From CAZJBP01 sp964544115 (GTDB taxonomy: Bacteria; Verrucomicrobiota; Kiritimatiellia; UBA8416; JADHWI01): a DNA stretch of 27,201 nucleotides. Positions within the stretch are counted from its first letter, which is position 1; each line of letters begins with the position of its first letter. Positions 14,677 through 21,073 of the stretch are shown here, piece after piece. A program made the translations under genes and the position numbers. The DNA lies in NCBI GenBank assembly GCA_964544115.1, contig CAZJBP010000022.1, positions 1-27,201 on the forward strand. Direction: 5' to 3'. A model generated the notes under the pieces. It was given only the letters and a program-made list of their open reading frames with translations. It searched no databases and was not told the origin of the DNA.

Positions 14677-16242
14677 ATGAAGGAATCCGACGCAGAGAGA
14701 AGGATCACTATCTTTGATACGACGCTGAGGGATGGCGAGCAGTCCCCCGGCGCCAGCCTGGACCACCGGGAGAAACTGGAAATCGCCCACCAGCTGGCGG
14801 AGCTGGGCGTGGACGTCATCGAAGCCGGATTCCCGATCGCCTCGCCCGGCGATTTCGCGGCGGTTCGGGACATCGCGAAGCAGGTCAAGGGCCCGACCAT
14901 CTGCGGCCTGGCCCGTTGCGTGAACGCGGACATCGAACGCTGTGCCGAGGCCGTCGCGCCGGCGAAGAAGTCGCGCATCCACGTCTTCCTGGCCACGTCC
15001 GCCATCCACCGGCAGTTCAAGCTGCGCAAGGCCCGCGGGGAAATCCTGCGGCTGGGCGCAGCGGGCGTCAAACATGCGCGTTCGTTCTGCAAGGACGTCG
15101 AGTTCAGCCCCGAGGATGCGTCCCGGACCGAGCGCGACTTCCTGGCTCAGATGGTCGAGGCGGCGATCGATGCCGGCGCCACGACGATCAACATTCCGGA
15201 CACCGTCGGCTACGCGATCCCCGGCGAATTCGGGGGGCTGATTGCCTACCTGTTCGACACGGTGCCGAACATCCACCAGGCGGTCATCAGCGTGCACTGC
15301 CACAATGACCTGGGGCTGGCCGTCGCCAACTCACTGGAAGCCATCCGCAACGGCGCCGGCGCCATCGAGTGCACGGTGAACGGCCTGGGCGAGCGCGCCG
15401 GGAACGCCGCGCTGGAGGAAGTGGTCATGGCCATGCGCGTGCGCGCCGACCAGTTCCCCGGGCTGACGACCAGCATTCGCACCCAGCGCCTCGTCCCTGT
15501 GAGCCGCCTGGTCAGCCGCCTGACCGGCATGGCCGTTCAGCGCAACAAGGCCATCGTCGGCGCCAACGCCTTTGCGCACAAGTCCGGCGTGCACCAGGAC
15601 GGCGTGCTGAAGAAGCGCTCGACCTACGAGATCATGACCCCGCAGGAGGTGGGCATCGAGAGCTCCGAGCTGGTGCTGGGCAAGCTGTCCGGCCGGCATG
15701 CGTTCCGGCACGAGATGCAGCGGCTGGGGGTGCGGCTGAGCGACGAGGAGATGGAGAAGGCGTACGCCCGCTTCGTCGAACTGGCGGACAAGAAGAAGAA
15801 CATCTATGACGACGACCTGATGACGATCGCGCGCGACCTGATGACCGACGTGCCGCCGGTGTTCATGATGGAGTACCTGCACGTGGCCACCGGCACCAGC
15901 ACGGTGCCGACCGCCACGGTGCGGCTGCGGCGCGGCAAGGACGTCATCCAGGACGCCGCGTGCGGCGACGGCCCGGTGGACGCGGCGCTCAAGACGATCG
16001 ACCGGATCAGCGGCGTCAGCGGCAGGCTGGTCGATTTCTCGATCCAAGCCGTCAGCGTCGGAAAGGACGCGATGGGCGAGGTGACCGTGCGGGTGGCTTT
16101 CGGCAAGGAGATGATCAGCGCCAAGGCCGCCAGCACCGACATCGTCGATGCCAGCGCCAAGGCGTACCTGTCCTGCGTGAACCGCCTGCTCTCCATGGGC
16201 AAGGGGCGTGGCCGCAGGGCTGCGGCAGCTCAACACGAGTGA
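14677..16242 (+). CDS. leuA: 2-isopropylmalate synthase
   Basis: Committed step of leucine synthesis: condensation of acetyl-CoA with 2-oxoisovalerate. It has 521 residues, the full bacterial LeuA length. The N-terminal TIM barrel carries FDTTLRDGEQSPG (13-25), the metal-binding VHCHNDLGLA and NGLGERAGNA. VNRLVPVSRLVSRLTG-like linker sequence and a complete C-terminal allosteric domain (from about residue 395, starting near VPPVFMMEYLHV) follow. The regulatory domain argues for leucine feedback inhibition and for LeuA rather than homocitrate or citramalate synthase. I chose ATG 14677, with GAGGT five bases upstream; in-frame starts at 14638, 14647 and a GTG inside the terminator stem are less likely. 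Expression appears controlled by the attenuator directly upstream. No leuBCD genes lie nearby; aroE follows after 100 bp. Confidence 0.96.
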   Translation: MKESDAERRITIFDTTLRDGEQSPGASLDHREKLEIAHQLAELGVDVIEAGFPIASPGDFAAVRDIAKQVKGPTICGLARCVNADIERCAEAVAPAKKSRIHVFLATSAIHRQFKLRKARGEILRLGAAGVKHARSFCKDVEFSPEDASRTERDFLAQMVEAAIDAGATTINIPDTVGYAIPGEFGGLIAYLFDTVPNIHQAVISVHCHNDLGLAVANSLEAIRNGAGAIECTVNGLGERAGNAALEEVVMAMRVRADQFPGLTTSIRTQRLVPVSRLVSRLTGMAVQRNKAIVGANAFAHKSGVHQDGVLKKRSTYEIMTPQEVGIESSELVLGKLSGRHAFRHEMQRLGVRLSDEEMEKAYARFVELADKKKNIYDDDLMTIARDLMTDVPPVFMMEYLHVATGTSTVPTATVRLRRGKDVIQDAACGDGPVDAALKTIDRISGVSGRLVDFSIQAVSVGKDAMGEVTVRVAFGKEMISAKAASTDIVDASAKAYLSCVNRLLSMGKGRGRRAAAAQHE

Positions 16243-16263
16243 CCCATCGGATCTGACGGGCGC

Positions 16264-16291
16264 TTGCGGCGCGGAGGCGATCTGGCATACT
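16264..16291 (+). promoter_or_regulatory. Possible weak promoter upstream of aroE
   Basis: TTGCGG (16264-16269), 16-bp spacer, CATACT (16286-16291), in the 100-bp gap between leuA and aroE. Both boxes are only partial matches. If used, it would give a leader of about 45 bases and uncouple aroE from the leucine attenuator. Confidence 0.3.
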
Positions 16292-16342
16292 GTCGGGCCT
16301 CGGGCCCAGGACTCGGGCCGCGCGGCGGGAAAGGATGGACGC

Positions 16343-17203
16343 ATGCATTTGAGTGGTTCCACGCAGCCGTTTGCCGTGTTGGGGCATCCCATCGGCCACA
16401 CGCTCTCGCCGATCATGCACAACCGTTCCTTTCAATCGCTGGGCCTGGACGCGATCTACCTGGCGCTGGATGTACACCCGGACCGGCTGATGGGGGTCCT
16501 GCCCGCGATGGGCGACATGGGGTTCCGCGGCGTCAACTTGACTGTGCCGCTGAAGGAAGTGGCGTTCCGAGGCCTGAGCCGGCTGGACGAATCGGCGCGG
16601 AGGCTGGGCGCCGTCAACACGGTGCAGTTCACCGCGGAGGGGCTGGTCGGGCACAATACCGACGGCCACGGGTTTCTGGCCGCGCTGAGCGAGGCGTTTG
16701 ACCTCACGCCCGAGGGGCGGTCGGTTTTCGTGCTGGGCTGCGGCGGAGCCGGGCGTGCGGTGGCCATCACCTGCGCCGCGGCCGGCGCCCGCGAAGTGGT
16801 GCTGACGGATATGGACGAGAACCGTCCGTCGCGCGTGGCGGAAGAGATCGCCGCGCTGGCTCCCGGAGTCCGCACCCGCGCGGTGCCTCCGGTGCCGGCC
16901 TCGTGGGCCATGGCGTCGCGGGCCGCGGACCTCGTCGTGCAGTGCACTCCGGTCGGCATGAAGGCCGCCGATCCCTCCCCGCTGCCTGCCGATGCGTTCC
17001 GCGCCGGCCAGGCGGCGTTCGACCTGGTCTACATGTACCCGAAGACCGGCTTTATGCGCGCGGCTTTGGAAGGGGGGGCGCGGGCGGCCAACGGGCTGGG
17101 CATGCTGCTGCACCAGGGTGCGCGGTCGTTCGAGATCTGGACCGGCCGGAAGGCGGACACCGCCGCCATGCGGAGCGCGCTCGAAGGCGCGGTGTACGGG
17201 TGA
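16343..17203 (+). CDS. aroE: Shikimate dehydrogenase
   Basis: NADPH-dependent reduction of 3-dehydroshikimate to shikimate in aromatic amino-acid and chorismate synthesis, in the cytosol. It has 286 residues. Motifs: GHPIGHTLSPIMHN (shikimate-binding serine in L-S-P), GVNLTVPLKE with the catalytic Lys, GAVNTV, HNTDGHGF with the catalytic Asp, nucleotide loop VLGCGGAGRAV, and the C-terminal LLHQGARSFEIWTG. The start ATG 16343 follows AAGGA (16331-16335) at a good distance. The frame is open upstream to 16208 but has no family resemblance there. Its product feeds chorismate, the substrate of PabBC at the left of the window. It is probably co-transcribed with the prepilin peptidase 55 bp downstream. 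Confidence 0.96.
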   Translation: MHLSGSTQPFAVLGHPIGHTLSPIMHNRSFQSLGLDAIYLALDVHPDRLMGVLPAMGDMGFRGVNLTVPLKEVAFRGLSRLDESARRLGAVNTVQFTAEGLVGHNTDGHGFLAALSEAFDLTPEGRSVFVLGCGGAGRAVAITCAAAGAREVVLTDMDENRPSRVAEEIAALAPGVRTRAVPPVPASWAMASRAADLVVQCTPVGMKAADPSPLPADAFRAGQAAFDLVYMYPKTGFMRAALEGGARAANGLGMLLHQGARSFEIWTGRKADTAAMRSALEGAVYG

Positions 17204-17211
17204 CGCGAGGC

Positions 17212-17251
17212 GGGGCGCGTCGCCCCAATAGAAACGGGAAACGAGAAACGG
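17212..17251 (+). other. aroE-pilD spacer: GC hairpin plus three tandem heptamers
   Basis: GGGGCG (17212-17217) and CGCCCC (17221-17226) form a perfect 6-bp stem with a 3-base loop, right after the aroE stop. It is followed not by a T-run but by three tandem heptamers GAAACGG/GAAACGA/GAAACGG (17231-17251) leading to the ATG at 17259. The hairpin could protect the aroE 3' end or tune read-through. Nothing else is visible in this gap. Confidence 0.4.
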
Positions 17252-17258
17252 ACAAGCC

Positions 17259-18158
17259 ATGGCTACCGATGTGCCCCCGATCTCGCTGACGGTCATTCCC
17301 GAGTGGTACGCATTCTTCTGCGCGCTGTCCGTGGCGTGGGGGGCTTCCATCGGCAGCTTTCTCAACGCCTGTATCTATCGCATCCCCCACGGGCTGTCGG
17401 TGGTCCACCCTCACTCGTTCTGCCCGGTCTGCCGGATGAAGGTGGCCTGGTTCGACAACATCCCCGTATGGAGCTGGCTGTCGCTGCGCGGGCGTTGCCG
17501 CAAGTGCCGCACGTTCATCAGCCCGCGCTACCTGTGGATTGAGTGCCTGGTGGCGGTCCTGTTTCTGCTGGTCTGGCTGAAGTTTGATGTCGTCGATGGG
17601 CCGCGGCTCCTCGGGCTTTCGCCCATTGGCGCCTGGCCCCTGGTCCCGGTGTACTGGCTCATGCTGTCGGGCCTGGTTCTGGGCACGTTCGTGGACTTCG
17701 ATCACCTCATCATCCCCGACCGGGTCACCCTGGGCGGGATTGCGGTCGGACTGGTGCTGAGCGCGGTGGTGCCTGCGATGCACGGCGCCCAGAGCCCCCT
17801 GCACGGCGCGCTCTTGTCGGCGCTGGGCGCCGTCGCCGGATGGGGGCTGCTGTGGGGCGTGGCTGCCGCGGGCCGCCTGATCTTCAAGCGGGAGGCGATG
17901 GGCTTCGGCGACGTGAAACTGCTCGGCGCGATCGGGGCCTTCCTGGGGTGGCGGGCCGTCCTGTTCACCGTCGTCGCGTCTTCGTTCGCCGGATCGATTG
18001 TCGGCGTCACGCTGGTCCTTGCGGGACGGCGCGGACTCCAGAGCCGCATTCCCTATGGCCCGTACCTGGCCCTTGCGGCGGCGCTCTGGGTGCTCTGGGG
18101 GCCGGGGCTGTGGGATCTCTATGTCGGGCTGCTGGCGCTGCCTGCGCAGCTGCTCTAG
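17259..18158 (+). CDS. pilD: Prepilin peptidase / N-methyltransferase (A24A family)
   Basis: Polytopic inner-membrane enzyme that cleaves type IV prepilin or type II secretion pseudopilin leaders and N-methylates the new N-terminus. It has 299 residues. The N-terminal GASIGSFLNACIYRIP (28-43) is typical. Next comes a cytoplasmic zinc-type domain with two Cys pairs, CPVC (55-58) and CRKC (80-83). The catalytic aspartates lie in FVDFDHLIIPD (Asp146/Asp148 region) and MGFGDVKL (Asp216). Several hydrophobic helices span 95-295. The complete methyltransferase domain indicates the bifunctional form. The ribosome-binding site is weak. The gene lies between aroE and an MFS-like gene, nine bases before the latter. 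No pilin or secretion genes are in the window, so this looks like a stand-alone copy serving distant loci. Confidence 0.95.
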   Translation: MATDVPPISLTVIPEWYAFFCALSVAWGASIGSFLNACIYRIPHGLSVVHPHSFCPVCRMKVAWFDNIPVWSWLSLRGRCRKCRTFISPRYLWIECLVAVLFLLVWLKFDVVDGPRLLGLSPIGAWPLVPVYWLMLSGLVLGTFVDFDHLIIPDRVTLGGIAVGLVLSAVVPAMHGAQSPLHGALLSALGAVAGWGLLWGVAAAGRLIFKREAMGFGDVKLLGAIGAFLGWRAVLFTVVASSFAGSIVGVTLVLAGRRGLQSRIPYGPYLALAAALWVLWGPGLWDLYVGLLALPAQLL

Positions 18159-18167
18159 GGACGTCCC

Positions 18168-19340
18168 ATGACCTTGAATCGCTGGCTGTTTCTGGCGTTT
18201 GTCGAAAGCTTCGGCACCATCTGCGTCGAGCGCGGCATCTTCTTCTTTGCGCACCGGCACCTGGGCTTTTCCGACGGGGCCAACCTGTGGCTGTCCTTCG
18301 CGTTCGGTGCCGCCTACGTGTGCGGCGCGGTGTCCTGCCACCGGATGTGCGCGTGGCGTTCGGAGCGCTGGGTGCTGCTGGCCGCCCTGGCCGTTTCCCT
18401 GTGTGGCAATGCGGGCCTGGCCTTGTTCGGCCGTGACGCGCCGTGGCTGTTTGTCCTGAACGCGCTGCTCGGCTTCGTGAACGGCGTGAAGTGGCCGGTG
18501 ATCGAGAGCCAGATCGCGGCCGGCCGCGACGAGGCGGGCCAGGCGCGCGCCATCGGCCTGTTCAATTTTGCGTGGGCGTCGGCCGTACCCCCGGCGCTGG
18601 TCTTCTGCGGGCCGATCATAGGCGCCTGGCCCGCCGGCCTGTTCGCGGCGCCCGCCGTGATCAACCTGGCGGCGCTGGCCCTGGCCTGGAGGGCGCCGCG
18701 GTCGCCCGCGCATCTGCCGGACTCACATCCGTCGCGGCCCTCGCCGGAGCGCTGCGTGCAGTTGCGCGGGCTTCTGGCCGCCAGCCGCTGGCTGCTGTTG
18801 CTGACCTATTCGACCTTGTGGATCATCAGCGCGCTCATTCCCTCCATCCTTTCCACGCTGCGCGTTCCCGACGACCGGGCGCCGGCGTTGTCGGGGCTGC
18901 TGGATGCCGCGCGCTTTGCCGCCTTCGCGGTCCTGTGGTTCTGGCGTGGCTGGGTGGGCCAGGCCTGGTGCGTGTGGGCGTCGGCCGTCGCGTTGCCGAT
19001 CACCTTTGTCCTTATCGTCGGGGTGCCGAGCCTGCCCGTGGTGATCGTCGGCGGGATCCTGTTCGGATTGGCGGCCGGAGTCGTTTACTATGCGGCCATC
19101 TACTACGCGATGGTGGTTCACAATGCGGCGGTCGATGCCGGGGGGGGCCACGAGGCGCTCATTGGTTCCGGGTTTGCCCTGGGGCCGCTGCTCGGGCTGG
19201 CGGCGATGGCGATCGGGCCGCACGTCGGCGGCCGCCTCGCGGGCACGCTGGTCGGGGTGGGCCCGCTCATGGTCGTCTGCGTGGCACTGTGTGCCGCGCG
19301 GCTGCTGGGGCTGCGAAAACTTAACCCGCCCATAGGGTGA
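18168..19340 (+). CDS. MFS-like polytopic membrane protein
   Basis: A 390-residue integral membrane protein with about 10-12 hydrophobic helices in two halves, separated by a polar loop around residues 180-200 (PRSPAHLPDSHPSRPSPERC). The pattern and length fit the major facilitator superfamily. The segment FVNGVKWPVIESQIA resembles the helix 4-5 region of MFS permeases. Near the C-terminus, YYAAIYYAMVVHNAAVDAGG followed by GHEALIGSGFALGPLLG resembles an MFS subgroup common in PVC bacteria. No substrate can be assigned. The start is supported by AGGGA (18157-18161) overlapping the pilD stop, so it is co-transcribed with pilD. The 3' part is overlapped on the other strand by the open frame of the HAD gene. 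The protein pattern on this strand is clearly the real one. Confidence 0.8.
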   Translation: MTLNRWLFLAFVESFGTICVERGIFFFAHRHLGFSDGANLWLSFAFGAAYVCGAVSCHRMCAWRSERWVLLAALAVSLCGNAGLALFGRDAPWLFVLNALLGFVNGVKWPVIESQIAAGRDEAGQARAIGLFNFAWASAVPPALVFCGPIIGAWPAGLFAAPAVINLAALALAWRAPRSPAHLPDSHPSRPSPERCVQLRGLLAASRWLLLLTYSTLWIISALIPSILSTLRVPDDRAPALSGLLDAARFAAFAVLWFWRGWVGQAWCVWASAVALPITFVLIVGVPSLPVVIVGGILFGLAAGVVYYAAIYYAMVVHNAAVDAGGGHEALIGSGFALGPLLGLAAMAIGPHVGGRLAGTLVGVGPLMVVCVALCAARLLGLRKLNPPIG

Positions 19341-20354
19341 AGACGCCCCGGAGAACGGACCAGCCCATTTTCCAACGGTGCCGAGAATCCCCGCGCCGGA
19401 GGATGTGTCCAGCGCCACCAGGCCGACCACCACGCAGCCGGACAGGAAGGCCGCCTCCATGGCTCTTCCCTTGCTGCGCTGTGCCCCCTCGCGGGCGGCG
19501 GCAGCGCCAAGGCCGAGGTCGCCGCGCGGCGGGTGCCACGTCGCCGGCGTCACGCTGCTCACGCGGCCGTCGAGCCACGCCTCTATGGCCTGGATGGTGC
19601 CGGCTGGAGCATCCTCGTCCGCGATATGACCCCGGGCGTCGAGGACGGCTTGGATGACCTCGCGCGTGGCGTTGAGCGGGCACCCGGTCATCGCGGCCAC
19701 GGCCGGGCACAGCATGGCGAGATCGCTGCGGCCGTCGCCGATGGCCAGCGTGTGGGCCGGCGCTACGCCATGGTGTCGGGCCACTTCAAGCACCGCCACC
19801 GCCTTGGCGCAGGGCGTAGAACGCAGTTCGAGATCACGCTGCCACTGCACAAGCCGAATGCCGGGATCCGTGCACAGGCGGGAGGCCTGAGCGCACGCTT
19901 CCGCGGCTTTGTCGGGATCGGCAAACTGCAGGCGGATATGCCGCGGAGAGATGGTTGTCGCGCGGCACGATGCATGGCTTTTCAAGAGCCTCGCCACAAG
20001 ATCCTGCAGAATCTTAGCCAGCGCGCGACTGCGAAGCCAAACGCCCCAGTGAAGCCTGAGTGTCGCGGGAACCTGCAGAAACCACAGGCCTCCACGTTGC
20101 CGGTATACCCAGGAATGGCGGGCTACAATGATGTCCGGTGAAACCCCCTCGTGAGCCATTTGGCGTGTGGCTTTTGTGAGGCTGGACAGCGAGCGGCCCG
20201 AGCAAACCATCCAGACGGCCCCATCCGCGCGCAAGCGGGTCAGAAGCGACGCAAAGCGAGGGCAGTGGCCAGCCTCCCGACCATGACGATACAGCGTCCC
20301 GTCGAAGTCCGTCGCGAGCAGCAGGATCGGCTGAATTCGGGGATCCTTAGCCAT
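18723..20354 (-). CDS. HAD-superfamily (Cof/sucrose-phosphatase-like) phosphatase; 3' end uncertain, possible frameshift
   Basis: The N-terminal part is a clear HAD phosphatase. Motif I LLLATDFDGTLY has nucleophile Asp16 and acid Asp18. Motif II is VCSGRS. A C2B-type cap occupies about residues 80-190, and motif IV is AIGDGRSDLAML. Substrates of this branch are usually sugar phosphates. The HAD core ends near residue 255, followed by about 75 residues including a hydrophobic stretch (FLSGCVVVGLVALD). The frame then stays open to 18723 only by running antisense through the MFS gene, with the Arg/Gln/Asp-rich composition of a shadow frame. A -1 shift at the AAAA tract (19371-19368) would give a stop at 19321, just past the MFS stop. 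The true gene is therefore probably about 19321-20354, with a sequencing or real frameshift. ATG 20354 is preferred to ATG 20369; neither has a Shine-Dalgarno sequence. Confidence 0.6.
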   Translation of the reverse strand: MAKDPRIQPILLLATDFDGTLYRHGREAGHCPRFASLLTRLRADGAVWMVCSGRSLSSLTKATRQMAHEGVSPDIIVARHSWVYRQRGGLWFLQVPATLRLHWGVWLRSRALAKILQDLVARLLKSHASCRATTISPRHIRLQFADPDKAAEACAQASRLCTDPGIRLVQWQRDLELRSTPCAKAVAVLEVARHHGVAPAHTLAIGDGRSDLAMLCPAVAAMTGCPLNATREVIQAVLDARGHIADEDAPAGTIQAIEAWLDGRVSSVTPATWHPPRGDLGLGAAAAREGAQRSKGRAMEAAFLSGCVVVGLVALDTSSGAGILGTVGKWAGPFSGASSPYGRVKFSQPQQPRGTQCHADDHERAHPDQRAREAAADVRPDRHRRQPEQRPQGKPGTNERLVAPPGIDRRIVNHHRVVDGRIVNDSGRQSEQDPADDHHGQARHPDDKDKGDRQRDGRRPHAPGLAHPATPEPQDREGGKARGIQQPRQRRRPVVGNAQRGKDGGNERADDPQGRIGQQQQPAAGGQKPAQLHAALRRGPRRM

Positions 20355-20443
20355 GAGGCCACCGAGCATAACGCAATCGAATGTTCGGGAAAGGACAAAC
20401 GCAGGGCCACGCGCCGGACGAACCGACGTTGGCTTTACATGCG

Positions 20444-20495
20444 CATAAGGAAATGTCCTATATAATGGCTTGCGTCATAAGGAAATGTCTTATAT
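20444..20495. repeat. Two 20-bp operator-like direct repeats, 32 bp apart, each containing a dyad
   Basis: CATAAGGAAATGTCYTATAT occurs at 20444-20463 (Y=C) and 20476-20495 (Y=T), a 32-bp period or about three helical turns. The second copy is a dyad ATAAG-N7-CTTAT (20477-20481/20489-20493). The first copy fills the space upstream of, and touches, a perfect TATAAT (20461-20466); the second covers the expected start point. This is where a repressor would bind. The nearest candidate is the XRE-type regulator encoded just downstream. The sequence is far more AT-rich than its surroundings. Confidence 0.7.
20461..20466 (+). promoter_or_regulatory. Perfect -10 box (TATAAT) of the regulator gene
   Basis: TATAAT at 20461-20466. 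No good -35 lies at 16-18 bp: TTTACA (20434-20439) is 21 bp away, or 19 bp from the overlapping TATATA (20459-20464). It would give a leader of about 112 bases before ATG 20586. It overlaps the end of the first operator-like repeat. Confidence 0.5.
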
Positions 20496-20542
20496 CCTGA
20501 AACGAGTTGTCTGGTCTCGGAAACGTCAACTTCAGGTCCGGG

Positions 20543-20574
20543 CGTGAGTTCACGCTTGGGTCAAGCGCATGCGC
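20543..20574 (+). other. Three abutting dyads in the regulator 5' leader
   Basis: Three inverted repeats sit back to back: CGTGA-GT-TCACG (20543-20554), GCTTG-GGT-CAAGC (20554-20566) and GCGCATGCGC (20565-20574). They end directly at the G-rich ribosome-binding region (20576-20580). Neighbouring dyads share one or two bases, so not all can form at once as RNA. They could be protein sites or hairpins that affect translation of the regulator. Confidence 0.4.
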
Positions 20575-20585
20575 AGGGGGGAGTT

Positions 20586-21035
20586 ATGCCGAATATCGGC
20601 CAAGTGTTGAAGCAAGAGATTCTCCGACTGGCCCGCAAGGAAGTTCGCGGGATTCAGAAGGCCCTCAAGAATGAGTGCGTCGCGCTCAAGGCGCAGGTGC
20701 GTGAGCTGAGGGCTCGGGTGGCGGCAATGGACAAGGCCCGTGGGGCTCGCAGGTCGGGTGGATCTTCCGAAGTGGCATCGGGTCCTGCCTCCAATGAACC
20801 CCAAGTCGGCATGCGCTTCAACTCGAAGTCGCTGCGGTCGCTGCGCCAGAGGTTGGGCGTTTCCCAGAAGGAGATGGGGCGACTGGTTGGCGTGACCGCC
20901 CAGGCTGTCTACCTTTGGGAATGCAAGGGCGGATCCCTGAGACTGCGCAACGACACGCGCCAAGCGTTGCTGAAGCTGAAGGCGGCGGGGCGGCGGGGTG
21001 TCGCGAAGCAGCTGGCGTGCGCCAAGGCCGCGTAA
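20586..21035 (+). CDS. XRE-type helix-turn-helix regulator with N-terminal coiled coil
   Basis: A 149-residue DNA-binding protein. Residues about 3-50 (IGQVLKQEILRLARKEVRG, then KALKNECVALKAQVREL) are charged and heptad-like, a probable coiled coil for dimerisation. A Gly/Ser linker follows (55-75). Residues about 82-132 are an XRE HTH: SLRSLRQRLGVSQKEMGRLV then GVTAQAVYLWECKGG. The C-terminus is basic. Short proteins with this N-terminal part and a single HTH recur in Planctomycetota/Lentisphaerota-type genomes, as far as I recall; their targets are not known to me. The start ATG 20586 follows a G-run ribosome-binding site (20576-20580). An in-frame GTG at 20544 lies inside the leader dyads and is less likely. 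The paired repeats in its promoter suggest autorepression. It stands alone, convergent with nadE. Confidence 0.85.
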   Translation: MPNIGQVLKQEILRLARKEVRGIQKALKNECVALKAQVRELRARVAAMDKARGARRSGGSSEVASGPASNEPQVGMRFNSKSLRSLRQRLGVSQKEMGRLVGVTAQAVYLWECKGGSLRLRNDTRQALLKLKAAGRRGVAKQLACAKAA

Positions 21036-21073
21036 GGGCGCTGGACGGTCATGCCTTTCATCACGCGCCGGCT

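Noticed and set aside
17212..17226. GC hairpin after aroE as an intrinsic terminator
   Set aside because: The stem is only six pairs with a 3-base loop and no T-run follows; downstream pilD would be cut off. Kept only as a structural note.
17052..18713. 553-codon open frame on the minus strand opposite aroE, pilD and the MFS gene
   Set aside because: Gln/Arg/Asp-rich shadow sequence without domain pattern; the plus-strand genes have clear motifs.
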